A DNA stretch of 64,000 nt from Xenoacremonium recifei. Taxonomy: Eukaryota > Ascomycota > Sordariomycetes > Hypocreales > Nectriaceae. The translations under genes were made by a program, and so were the position numbers. Below the pieces are notes generated by a model. The model was not told where the DNA came from, did no database searches, and saw only the letters and a program-made list of their open reading frames with translations. Numbering within the stretch: position 1 is the stretch's first letter; every line of letters begins with the position of its first letter. The DNA is taken from the NCBI GenBank assembly GCA_012184525.1, contig WOFQ01000012.1, forward strand, positions 620,001 through 684,000, read 5' to 3'. Shown piece by piece: positions 33,680 through 43,970 of this stretch.

Positions 33680-33868
33680 GCAATAATGCTGCCGACAGAA
33701 GTATATCACATGATATGGGAGAACAGACAAGAATGTATGAGCTAATGGGTAGTTATCCTATGAATTGATAAGCTCTGATGATACCTTTCTTATATTACAC
33801 TGATACGAATTACTATTCGACGACAAGTACGAATCGTACCAGCATGTCTTAGCAGGTAGCAATTTGCG

Positions 33869-36400
33869 TTACTCCGGCTTCCATTTGAAGCTTATATCAA
33901 AGAAGCCTTTCTCTGGGATGGCTAGGTTGGCGCACCTCACAGGTTTCCCATTTGTACCTAAGAAACCTCCTTGATCAACACCTTCTCTAGCGACGCGATT
34001 TCCCCACCAGTTGAGACGGATATTCCATTTCTGTAATGAGAAAAACATCACCAAGCCGGCGATCCCAATTGCTGCCATAAAAGAGCTTGCCATAACGTAC
34101 GCGTACTTAGTCCACCACAATTGATATCTACGCTTGATGTAAAAGTTGAAGAAAACTGCCAGAGCGAGGGTTGATTGCATATAACTCCAGTTGTATGGTG
34201 ACCATCCACACGGGCCAACGATAAAGATCGGAACATTGACTTTACGCCAAAATTCTGTCTGAGGCCACCTCTTTATAGAAAAATAGACGAGTATTGGGAG
34301 TACTGCCGCTAAAGGCATTGCCCATGTCGTGGCATTATAGGGAGCGCCCGGCCCGAAGAGTCGGCGAGGTCCGATAACACCCCACATCAACGACGACAAG
34401 AAGTAACCGTGAAGGTAGGGGCATGTAAAACGGTCTCTCTGTCCATCTTCGCAGATGTTATCGATGTTTCGGAGGACCCAATGGTTGACGCCCAGTGCAA
34501 CGAAGCCCGCAATAAGCGTCGCATACACTTGCGCAGCAAATGCCCACCGTGGGGGGATCTTAGCATAATGCGCAAGTTTCAGATCTGCAATGAAATTGAG
34601 CGCTTGTGCCATTGACATAAAGCTGAACATCTTGAAGACTAAGTTGGCAATGGCCTTTCCTTCTAAGGCGTATCCTCCAATGACCATCGCAAGGATGGCC
34701 GTTGAGATGTCAATGTTGGTCATAGCTGCAATCATGCCAATGGGGATGATTAGAAGAAGGGTAAAGCCGAATGCTAAGAAGATTGCCCAGACTGGAAGTC
34801 CAGTAGGCCAAGCTGTAACGGAGACTATGGCAAGGACGAAGGCAACGCCAAGGATTGCCACGTACCAACTTTGAGGGCACTCGGGATAGGCGGACATAAG
34901 TTGGTTGTGAGCGTCAGGAAACTCGTCAGAACGCTTCTTCTTAACATAAAAAGATTTGAAACCCTTCGCAATATCCTTTCGATGCCAGAAGAAGACGTGA
35001 ACAGGAATAGCCACATACATGCAGAAGTAACCTGTGTAGTTGAGGACCTGCGTTGTCGATAGTAAAGGAACGCTGTATTCGTAATAAGCAGTTTCGTTGA
35101 AGGTGAACTCTTTCGTGACAATACGGGAAATGTTGTACAGACTGCCGGTGTTGTCGAATATCCGATTTCCGTTGATGGGCAAATATCCGGCATCCCAGAC
35201 ATTATTGAAGTACATAATGGGTACTATAATGAACCCCACGAGAGCCATTCCGGCACCAAAGTTCAACAGAGTGAACAGTGGCGTGATGATTGGATCACCA
35301 AAGAGTGTTGCGATGTTCCAATCTAGGGTCGGAAGTGGGTTTAGGCCCAGGCCGCAGGTGCTTCCGGCAATTAATGCGAGCTTGACGTTTGAGGGAGATA
35401 TCCATGTTGGCCAGTTGAAGACAGCGAGGGCTTCGAAAAGGTAGTTTGGGACCCAGAACCAAATGAACATGCTCACAAAGCATATAAGAAAGAATCTGTA
35501 TCTTGTGATACTTCTCCAGCATTCACCCTCTCCTTCAAGACGCCCTTCGTCGTGATGCAGAGCCTTGGTAAGTGCAATATTGGATAGGGTTCTCTGCCAG
35601 ATCATTGACTGCGGGTAAACGAGAAATCGGCGAGCAATCCCCGCAAAGCCATACCCAAGCATTTGAGTAGCGAGAAGTGTCGTGACCTGCCATGGTATAC
35701 TGTTCGAAAGCACCTTTTCGCCGTAGAAACGATCGAGTTTTAATACCTGGATGATGCTGACAATATATGCGCCGTGGGAATGGCCTCCAAATGAAACATT
35801 GGCCATTATGGCAATGAGGAGATGCTCTTTTTGGCTGAAAGCTCCTGGATTGAAACTGAACTCCCACTTCCTGACACGAAATACTCTTGTGGGAATATGC
35901 TTCGCCATCATGTTTCCAAGTGGCATTGACAACAGCTGGACCACATATGTCGAGATACCAATACTTGGCATGCGAAGAGAAAAGAACTGCTCCAATGCCG
36001 TCCCGGCGATTGTAAATAGTGTCCCGAGGAGTAAGACACGAAATGTGGCCACCGGGATTGCAGGGTCATCTGAAGCATCAACAACACCTTCAACCTCGGC
36101 ATAAGGCTCATTGAGCACAATCATATCTCTTGCTTCCTGATTTCTCTGGACACTTATGACCGCATCCTCATTCTCCGGGTCTGTCTTCAACATTTCCAGA
36201 TCGTTTCGAGCTTCGTCGAGTAAATCCTGCCGGAAATTTGGGTCCATCTCATGCTCCTCGATGAAATTATGAATGAGAGCGGTGATATCTGACGCACTTT
36301 GCAATGGAGTGATCTTGATAGAATCGCATTTTTCATTCGGACTCTCGGGACAGCTTCCGAGGCCAGCCTCAACTGTCTCGCCGCCTGGAAGCGAACTCAT
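33869..36400 (-). CDS. OPT-family oligopeptide transporter
   Basis: Single exon. ATG at 36400 (MSSLPGGETVEAG) is preferred over the in-frame start at 36508, because the extra 36 residues are hydrophobic and unlike the polar head of fungal OPTs; this gives 843 residues. Marks: FNPGAFSQKEHLLIAIMANVSFGG (the NPG motif region of the family), GYGFAGIARRFLVYPQSMIWQ, the KIPPRWAFAAQVY segment, GVIGPRRLFGPGAPYN and SPYNWSYMQSTLALAVFFNFYIKRR near the C-terminus. About fourteen to sixteen membrane spans. OPT proteins import tetra- to pentapeptides, glutathione or metal-chelates with protons. The substrate here is not determined. It lies tail-to-tail with the sugar porter, 189 bases apart. Confidence 0.92.
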   Translation of the reverse strand: MSSLPGGETVEAGLGSCPESPNEKCDSIKITPLQSASDITALIHNFIEEHEMDPNFRQDLLDEARNDLEMLKTDPENEDAVISVQRNQEARDMIVLNEPYAEVEGVVDASDDPAIPVATFRVLLLGTLFTIAGTALEQFFSLRMPSIGISTYVVQLLSMPLGNMMAKHIPTRVFRVRKWEFSFNPGAFSQKEHLLIAIMANVSFGGHSHGAYIVSIIQVLKLDRFYGEKVLSNSIPWQVTTLLATQMLGYGFAGIARRFLVYPQSMIWQRTLSNIALTKALHHDEGRLEGEGECWRSITRYRFFLICFVSMFIWFWVPNYLFEALAVFNWPTWISPSNVKLALIAGSTCGLGLNPLPTLDWNIATLFGDPIITPLFTLLNFGAGMALVGFIIVPIMYFNNVWDAGYLPINGNRIFDNTGSLYNISRIVTKEFTFNETAYYEYSVPLLSTTQVLNYTGYFCMYVAIPVHVFFWHRKDIAKGFKSFYVKKKRSDEFPDAHNQLMSAYPECPQSWYVAILGVAFVLAIVSVTAWPTGLPVWAIFLAFGFTLLLIIPIGMIAAMTNIDISTAILAMVIGGYALEGKAIANLVFKMFSFMSMAQALNFIADLKLAHYAKIPPRWAFAAQVYATLIAGFVALGVNHWVLRNIDNICEDGQRDRFTCPYLHGYFLSSLMWGVIGPRRLFGPGAPYNATTWAMPLAAVLPILVYFSIKRWPQTEFWRKVNVPIFIVGPCGWSPYNWSYMQSTLALAVFFNFYIKRRYQLWWTKYAYVMASSFMAAIGIAGLVMFFSLQKWNIRLNWWGNRVAREGVDQGGFLGTNGKPVRCANLAIPEKGFFDISFKWKPE

Positions 36401-36675
36401 ATCGAGACGCGGCAAACCATATAAACAATTGACATATATCAAGATGAAAGATGCAAGTCTCCTCAGGAATGTGCAAAATAAGGGAAATGCATGAAGATCA
36501 GATGTCAAAATTTAGCTTTCGGGAGCTTGTGTCATGGAGTCATACAACTACCTCACGATTCTACTTAGTCAGGCTCATGATAAGCCTTCCTCAGGACTTG
36601 CCTAACCTTCGAAAATCTCATATAAGCGTATGACTCGTCTTGATGACGTTGAAACAAGTCCTTGCCCTATCAACT

Positions 36676-37816
36676 TCACGCGATAGCGTCGGGAAGTTGA
36701 GATAGCTCGTGATGATACATCTTAAACAAAGGATCCCAAACCGTGACAGCACGCTGCGATACCCTGCCGTTCTGGAATTCGGGCCGAGGCGTAAATAGGA
36801 GTTTGTCAGCTGAACCCTCAATAGCTTCTCCAAAGAGCGAATCATCTTCGAGCAGTTTGTTGTAGGCAGCCACGATTGTCGAAACAGGTGTCATGCTGAG
36901 ATGTATTAGCTTTGTGGCGGCCAAACGGGTCTCGTGGTCTCACTCACCATTCGGGAGATACCGCGGCGACCATCTCCGGAGGGACAATTTTGGTGGCTAC
37001 TATGCCTGGTAGAACGCAGTTGATGCGGATATTCTCTTTCTGTAGGCTTTTAGGAAATGTTACCGCTGGAATCTGATGTATGCCTTACTATCTTCAGCAC
37101 TCTAGCTGTTGCTCGGACGAAATTATACACCTGTGTCTGGAGTTACAAATCACGTCACGGATAGAAGGAAATGGAGACTGACGGCAGCTTTGGCTCCATC
37201 ATACTCCGGATAAGATTCGTGAGGGTGAACAGCAGCGATGCTAGCCGTTGCAACGATACTACCGCCAGGTGTCTTGTTCTTCCTCATGAAATGAATGGCA
37301 AGCTGAGTACCGTACACAACACCCTTGTAGTCAACATCCGTGCAGAGAAGGTTAGGCTTCGGAGGGATTCTGCTGGGGTTAGAGTCGCTCTCAGGAAGAG
37401 GTATCTTATCTCACTGATCTGAGCCTCGATGGTCGAGGATATAAATCGAGCTATCGATATTAGTAAATGAGTTATGAATCTCTATCATACATACCTCTTA
37501 TCAACGATTCCGGCATTGGCACACAGTGTATCGATTCGACCGTACTTGTCCCATATCTCTTGAAAGCATTTGGCCTGGCTGTCGTAGTCCGCAACATCAC
37601 ATGCATGATAGCTCGCGTTATCACCGAGCTCGGCAGTGAGCTCGGAATTTGGCTGAATATCAGCCATGGCGACTTGCCATCCTTTCTGCACGAGATTCTC
37701 AGAAAGGGCCTGGCCCATGCCTGACTGGCCCCGAAATGAGATTGGGAAAAGTAGATTTCACTTAAAGATCAACTTACAGAGGCGCCGGTGACGATAGCAA
37801 CGCGTTTGTCGATCAT
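36676..37816 (-). CDS. Short-chain dehydrogenase/reductase, six exons
   Basis: ATG at 37816 (MIDKRVAIVTGAS). Exons 37816-37778, 37724-37495, 37372-37183, 37130-37089, 37039-36948 and 36895-36676 sum to 271 codons (270 residues), the size of a classical SDR. The first splice completes the nucleotide motif TGASSGMGQ; an Asp at the end of the second strand (VAMADIQ) points to NAD(H). The catalytic Tyr-Lys pair is in YPEYDGAKAA (Y-x-x-x-K) and the Ser in GSIVATASIA; CANAGI is the NAG motif. The second half (VTVWDPLFKMYHHEL) is typical of fungal 15-hydroxyprostaglandin-dehydrogenase-like proteins. Substrate unknown; probably cytosolic. Near it lie a TRI12-type pump and an ABM-fold protein. The intron between exons 2 and 3 (122 nt) is the least certain join. 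Confidence 0.85.
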
Positions 37817-38947
37817 ACTTCTAAGGCAGGTATACTGTAGGCCAGACAATACTAAGAAACGTTATCAAGTATGTGGCTAGATCTACAGTATTCGTTTACC
37901 TAGACCTTGCTTCAGCATGCCAGATAAATAGAGCTACTAAACATATGGATTGAAAAGCCTTCTCGCCGCCAAGCATCATCTGACAGAGAGTTACGTGCCT
38001 CCCCCGCGCTCTTCCGCATGACAACTTGGGTAGGGAGATGCTTTGAGGTCATGCATCCCGGAATTGTCAACCGATTTGCGGAACCAGGAGGGCACTGTCG
38101 CTTCCAAGGTGCGGCACTCTCCGAGTGGAGGTGAAATGTGATAGCCCAACCCACAGCTGGAAAGAATGTGTTGGTTCTACGTCTGTCTTTTCTTTTTCCT
38201 TTATGTCGGCCAACACATTGCTTGCTTCCATTGGCCAATGAATGGTCATTTGCAGCTGGCAATGACTCAGCTTGGATGTCTCCGTGCACTAGGGACATCT
38301 TGGTTGCTGCAGCCAGGGATGTGCAGTCCCCAGCCCTACAGATCACGACCTGATTGGGGGCGCCAAGCGATGATCGCAGTTCTCGGGCACCGTTTTCCTG
38401 GGTCGAGAGCTTGCCACCATTCCCGCTTTCGTCTGTGCTGCCACACGGTTGAGCACATGGTGTTCTATCTCCGTTTTGTCACAAAGTCATCGCCGCAACC
38501 AGCTGTTCGAGGTTCTTTTACACTTCAGAATCCGCTTCTTGATTAACCTTCAGATTGCTTAGCCTACGGAAATAGCAAAGCCATCCTCTTGATGACGCTC
38601 AAAGCCGAGCCGTCTTCGAGTGTGTGTGGAGACCTGGGGAAAGCTACCCCGGCCTTTGAAGCCCAGGAGATAGTTTTCCGATGTCTGGGGAAGCGAGCTC
38701 TACCTACCATGAATTAAGCACTGACGAGCATCCCTTGTCGACAGCACATCAAAGATGACAGAGATCCACAAAGTGATGGGGGACTGGCACATGATGTCTC
38801 ATTGCCGAAGTTCACGATTCTTGAATAGGTATTAATATGAGGCCGATCATATATATTAGAGCGTTCCTCCATGTAAACCGCGTGCGGCCCTAGAAAGCGC
38901 TAACCGCTATATTTTTGTTTCTCTTCTGGCCAAGACAACCCGTGAAT
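37817..38947. other. Intergenic spacer, divergent
   Basis: 1.1 kb between the SDR start and the TRI12-type MFS start, transcribed away from each other. ORFs up to 144 codons overlap in several frames without family resemblance. It should hold both promoters. Confidence 0.4.
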
Positions 38948-41032
38948 ATGGCTGAATCTGTGAAAGAGCCTGTTGAAGAGCAGCCGGTCGACAAGATGTC
39001 CACCGATGACGTCGAAAAGGCCAGCGATACGATTCGTACTGAGCACAAGGAAGAGCCTGTGTCGTATATCCCAACGGATGATTCCCAGTACGATGTCACG
39101 TTCAAGACGTGGATCGTAGTCTCGGTGAGCATCAGAACAGTGTTCAACATTCACAGCTGTGATTTGCTGACCTCGCTATCTACTGGATAGATCCTTTCTG
39201 CTTCGTACGGTATCTCATTCTGGATTGTTCCCTCACTGAGTCCCGCCCAATCTATCGTTGCGGCCCAGTTGGGCGATGCGTCAAAGGCGGCCTGGTATAT
39301 TCCGATTTATACAATGACAGTGACAATGGCTTTCATGTGAGCACTTAGAGGCCTTGAGCTGAGACTTTGGGCTAATGAAATGTAGGGTTTGCGGTGCCAA
39401 CTCTGATCTCTTTGGTCGTCGCTGGTTCATCATCGGAGGCAATGTGCTCTTGTTCATCGGATTCATCGTTGGCGGCTCGGCGAAAAATAATACTGCTCTC
39501 ATCGCCGCATGTGCACTCATCGGCTTCGTACGTCTTCTTATTGACTTCTACCTTCTTAAAACACTAACAATCCGGATTAGGGTGCTGGAAACGCTCAGCT
39601 GGCTGCCTTTGCACTGCCCGAATTGCTACCCAACAAATGGAGGCATTCAGCCATTGTGTTTGCCGGTCAGTGCTCCCCAAAGTCTCCCTATGACCTCTTC
39701 TTAACTAGATCTAGACATTGGTGTGTATTTCGCCGTCATCGTTGGTCCTGTCGCCGGCCGGTTTGCCATGCAACACGGTGATGCTTGGCGATGGCTCTTC
39801 TACGGTCCATCTATCGCCGTCGTCTTCTCGTTCCTCGGCCTGTTCTTCTATTACTTCCCTCCTCAGCATCCCCGTGGTCTCCCTTTCAAGCAGGCTTTCC
39901 GCGAACTCGACTACGTCGGCGCCGTGCTCTTTATCATCGCCACAACCCTGATCCTCACCGGCATCGTCTACACTACTACTCTGTCCTCGTCTAGTCCCAA
40001 GGTTATCGGTACTCTCGTTCCTGGCTTCGCCACAATGGTCGCGTTTGCGCTATGGGAGACGTTTGCGCCTCTGAAGCAGCCGCTCACTCCTACTCGCATC
40101 TTCATCCGTGATCACGGACGCGAACTTACTGCGCCCTTCATTGCTGGTTTCGTGGTCACCATGTTCTATTATTGCTTGAACGTCGTGTACCCAACAATGA
40201 TCTCGGTCTTCTTCACAACCGAGACTACCAACTTCAGGCGCGCGATCGTGCTTACACTGCCGCAGAACCTGGGCCTGACTTTTGGTGCAGTGCTTTTGAC
40301 GCTCTTTGGTAGCGCGATTGGCCACTGGCGATGGACTTTGACTGCCTCTGTTACCATTATGGTCGTCTTCGGTGCTCTTCTTGCCTTGGCTACTCCAGAC
40401 CGCTTTGGTATGGTGATCGCCTTTATTTTCCTCGCCGAAGTTGGGTTTGGGTGGGCTCAGTACCTGAGCATCGCTTTCATTCAATTTGGAACTGACCAGG
40501 TAGAACTCGGAATTTCTGGTGGTCTTGCGTAAGTCGACTCTGATTGAATAATGCTAGCAATTTGCTAACCAAAGGTAGTGGTGTATCTCGATTTGCTGGC
40601 GGTGCCATTGCCATTTCTGTCTACACTACCATCCTCACTAATGTGCAATCGAATCAGGCGGCTAAGCTCATCCCTCCAGCGGCCATGGCTGCTGGGCTTC
40701 CTAAGTCCTCGGTGGAACAGCTCCTTACTGCAATCACACAGGGCTCCGCGGCATTGGAGCAGGTCCCGGGTATCACAGCGGACATCATTGCGGCAGCATC
40801 GGCAGCTTTCCAGCAAAGCTATGTCGTCGGCTTGAGAACTACGTGTCTATCTTCTTTGTCCTTCGGAATCATTGGAATAATCGGTGAGTATTCTCAGGGC
40901 TTAAGCACCCACCGGCATGACTAACATCTTCAAGCATGTATTTGCTGCCAGGACATCGGACACAAGATGAATGACAAGATCGAGATCTTCTTGGAGAACG
41001 ACAAGAACGCCGACAAGAACAAGTACCATTAA
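38948..41032 (+). CDS. TRI12-type MFS efflux transporter, seven exons
   Basis: ATG at 38948 (MAESVKEPVEEQPVDK). Exons 38948-39124, 39191-39336, 39386-39527, 39581-39665, 39715-40528, 40579-40883 and 40935-41032 sum to 589 codons (588 residues), fitting the DHA2-like, 14-helix trichothecene/siderophore efflux group. Marks: a 45-residue acidic head, ISFWIVPSLSPAQSIVAAQLGD, the loop NSDLFGRRWFIIGGN (MFS motif A), GAGNAQLAAFALPELLPNKWRH (the helix 4-5 block typical of TRI12), GPVAGRFAMQHGDAWRWLF, and a C-terminal lysine-rich tail. It should export a small toxic metabolite, drug or siderophore by proton exchange. Known members sit in secondary-metabolite clusters; here only an SDR and an ABM protein are near. 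Frame intact. Confidence 0.88.
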
Positions 41033-41641
41033 AGCTGTCATTTCTGGATATTGGCCTCGGATGGATTCTGGCGAAGGCTAGTAAGAGATGGGTTGTCCTC
41101 AGGGACCCTCTAGCAGTTGGCCGGAGCAGTTACAGAGAGAAACTTTGATACCCGTAGTTAGTTTGCGCCAGTAATTGAATCATCTTGCAATTGACTCTTT
41201 AAAATAATCTTCGAATTCCTAATTTATCTCCTTCCACACTTTTGAGTAGTAGAGTTCAGCTTCATCAGTTCGGGATCATGAAAGCACGGCCAACCTACAG
41301 TTCCCCTCACCCAATCACCCTTGGACAGATCAGGGTCCTTTCAAAAACACCCAATTAGCCTGCAAACAAAATTGTTCCCATGTGAAAGCCGGAGACTTGG
41401 TTCTCTCTAAACCAAGATTGTCTAGTCAGTCCGCCCATCCATGCTCCGTAGTTGAGGCTCATTCCTTGATCCAACCTCGGAAAACCACTCCCGCCTTGGT
41501 GCGTCCAACAAGGCAAGGGAACATCGGATTCTCAGCAGCCAACCATAACCTCAATCCTCCAGCAAAACCTCTTCCAGAGCTGTCTCTCGGGGATTTCCTC
41601 CGAGAGACAATCAACTAAGCAATAGGGTCCATCTTTTTCCA
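41033..41641. other. Intergenic spacer
   Basis: About 600 bases after the TRI12-type gene. A 78-codon plus-strand ORF (41382-41618) has no recognisable features. Nothing assigned. Confidence 0.4.
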
Positions 41642-41981
41642 TCACAGGACGGAATCTAGCTCCATGAGTGGGACACTGGGATCGATCACAGGAACCTCAA
41701 AAGTGTGGGGTAGCTGATTCAGGGAGGTCGGATTGAGAGCTTCATCAATTCCGTTACCTGGAAACAATGTTCCTCCAGGTGAGGCTGGAGGAGGGGCAGG
41801 GCTGCTCGCCTGCAGTGTCGTGCAAGCCCGGGGTTCAGGGATGAAGATGCATAATGTCCGGTGGGTTAAAAAGGACTGAGTCTTCCAAGGTCGTTGAGCC
41901 AACGAGACGGCGAGCATCCTCGATAGCATCAACATCCAACACCTTGATTGAGTCCGAAGTTGCCAGAGTCTGCCCTGTCAT
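41642..41981 (-). pseudogene. Possible gene remnant in two frames
   Basis: On the minus strand an ATG at 41981 opens a 48-codon frame of coding-like composition (it includes IKVLDVDAIEDARRLVG) that stops in HLHP. An overlapping second frame then carries coding-like sequence to a stop at 41642 (NPTSLNQLPHTFEVPVIDPS). No splice pair with good signals joins the two, so either an unusual intron or a frameshift lies between them. The ATG is only 21 bases from the divergent ATG of the ABM gene, which is unusually tight for two working genes. No family is recognised. Weak call. Confidence 0.25.
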
Positions 41982-42002
41982 TGCTTGTGATCAATTGACA
42001 CA

Positions 42003-42746
42003 ATGGCAACCGTCCCTGTGACAGACACCTTCTTCCTCTTTGGGAACTGCAATATCGTGCCAGATCGGTACGATGATGTTCGTCAGGCCCCCTTTCCGTA
42101 CCGTTTCTGATACTGATGTTCCCAGTGGCAAGCAGCCTATGACAAACTCGCCGAGTACGTCTATGAGAACGAGCCCAACACCCTGACGTACTACTTCGGC
42201 ATCCCTCTCGAGCACGCCTCAAACCCCTCCCGCACCGACAACATGCTCGCCTTCGAGGCCTACCGCTCCCGCGACGACCTCTACAACGTCCACCTTAAGT
42301 CCGAGGTCATGACGACGAGCTTCCTGCCCGTGGCCGGCCCAACCATGACTACCGGGCTGGATCTAACACACTTCGGCGCCGTGGGCGGCTTCCTGGACCT
42401 CTCGGGCAAGAAGACGGAATGTGGGCTTATCCATGACACGCAGATCCACTGCACAGATGCTGCGGCGCGGGCCGAGCTGCTCGGGGCGCTGAAGCTGCTC
42501 TGCGCGATGGTGGAGGACAAGCAGGCCGTCGATGGCAAGGGGGAGGTGCTGACGTTCCTGGGGCTCAAGTCGTTGGATAACGAGACCGGTGCGAGGATCT
42601 TTGTGCGGTATAAGAGTCGCGAGGTGTGGGAGCAGTGGCTGCGAGGGAGTCTGATCCAGACGTTCTGGGAGGCGGTTAAGCCTTGCGTGGCCAGCATGGA
42701 GGCCAAGGGGTATGCGCCAAACGGCAAGGGTTGGTTGTGGAAATAG
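42003..42746 (+). CDS. ABM-fold (antibiotic biosynthesis monooxygenase-like) protein, two exons
   Basis: ATG at 42003; exon 1 42003-42056 (ending FGNCNI), exon 2 42126-42746, phase 0 with a GTGCCA donor, total 224 residues. A stronger-looking GTACGA donor eleven bases on would break the frame, so the exact donor is the weak point. The chain holds two dimeric alpha/beta-barrel-type repeats: AAYDKLAEYVYENEPNTLTYYFGIP is the classic ABM motif (helix then E-P-x-x-x-x-Y strand), and a second half with FLGLKSLDNETGARIFVRYKSREVW repeats it. ABM-fold proteins include cofactor-free monooxygenases and haem-degrading enzymes; no catalytic set can be assigned. Likely cytosolic. Close to a TRI12-type pump and an SDR. 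Confidence 0.7.
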
Positions 42747-42977
42747 TTGCGATGTGAAAAGGTTTTCGCTAGGTATTATATCGCTCGAAGTCGCATCGTT
42801 AATTCGTCGTAACGCATTTCATGTCGTCGCTCTCGTCGTTCTCGTCGCTCTCTTCTCCGTCGCTGTCTGGCCGAGGCCTCCTTCGATGCATCTACACAGC
42901 CCCAAAGGGCAAAGATAAATCTCCAGAGCCTGAATCTGTTAATCACTCGACCCTCTTACGCCATAAGATCGATTCAC

Positions 42978-43437
42978 TCACACCACACCCAGGACCAGCC
43001 ACAGTGCAGTCAGAACATAGGCCTTCTCGTCGTGGGAAATGAAGTTCGCCGGAGTCGTATTGTTGAAGTCTGTGTTCGAGACCCAGATCATGATGATGCC
43101 GCCGATGGATACCGCGAGCGAAATGAGGTCATGAAAGACCTTGCGACCTGTTGCGAGTCGAGGAAATTCGAGATCTATAATGCCGGTCACTTCCCAGCTA
43201 TCGTTGAGCAGCGCAATAACGGCCTGGATGCATCGCGAATCAGTATGGCGACACCTCATCGCACCTGTCAGACCAAGAACTTACCCCAACGAGACCTGCT
43301 ATGACAGCCTGTCCTCTGTGCGGCCAGTTGTGCCCGACCCAGGCCAAGGTAAGGATCGCCATCACCGAGGTGAACCACGCGGACGTCCTGGCCCCGACCT
43401 TGAGCAATCCAGCGGCGTTTGGCACGCGGATCGCCAT
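42978..43437 (-). CDS. Small four-helix membrane protein, two exons (hypothetical)
   Basis: ATG at 43437 (MAIRVPNAAGLLK); exon 1 43437-43285 and exon 2 43223-42978 join in phase 0 at a strong GTAAGT..CCAG intron and give 132 residues. The join makes a continuous hydrophobic stretch (QAVIAGLVGAVIALL), which supports it. Four membrane segments are visible, around TSAWFTSVMAILTLAWV, the joined segment, VFHDLISLAVSIGGIIMIWV and YVLTALWLVLGVV. No family name or motif was recognised and no catalytic residue stands out. It lies just downstream of the FRE-type reductase gene in the same direction. Function unknown. Confidence 0.6.
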
Positions 43438-43970
43438 TTCTGCAAACGATGCTGCTGCTGCTGGCTTTCCCAGCGCCAGAGGCTTCTGGAGATCACGAAC
43501 TCGAGTCGTGACGAGGAGATGGCAGCCGAAAAGCAAACTCCAGCACGTGAATGGGCGCCACAGCAGACATTTCGCGATTCCCCTCGTCGGATTTAGCCTT
43601 TGACGAGGCTGGAGTTATTCCGTGTTGTTATTTATTCTCCTGTCAGTGGAGCGAGCTGTCTGTACCGTGCAATCATTGAGCAGCGCATTCCAGACCGGCC
43701 TGGATCCATGTCTCAGGGAGCGTCTGGATGGAGTCTCGACGGCTAACCCTTGCAGCTGGACCAACTAGCGATCGATAAATCAGGGATAAATGTCACGATG
43801 TGCGCTGGATGGGGAGCAAAGACAGCCCATAACGTGCCAGGGTCATGGTCCCCTATTTGCTTCAAAGACCCGCGCCGCTCCATGCTGTCTAATTATTGCA
43901 TTCGCATACAAACATAGATCCTTTGTCCCAGATAACCGCCCTTCATAACGTCGTCAATAATATGCAGAGG
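43438..43970. other. Intergenic spacer
   Basis: 533 bases between the stop of the metalloreductase and the start of the small membrane protein, both on the minus strand. Promoter of the latter expected; nothing else seen. Confidence 0.4.
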
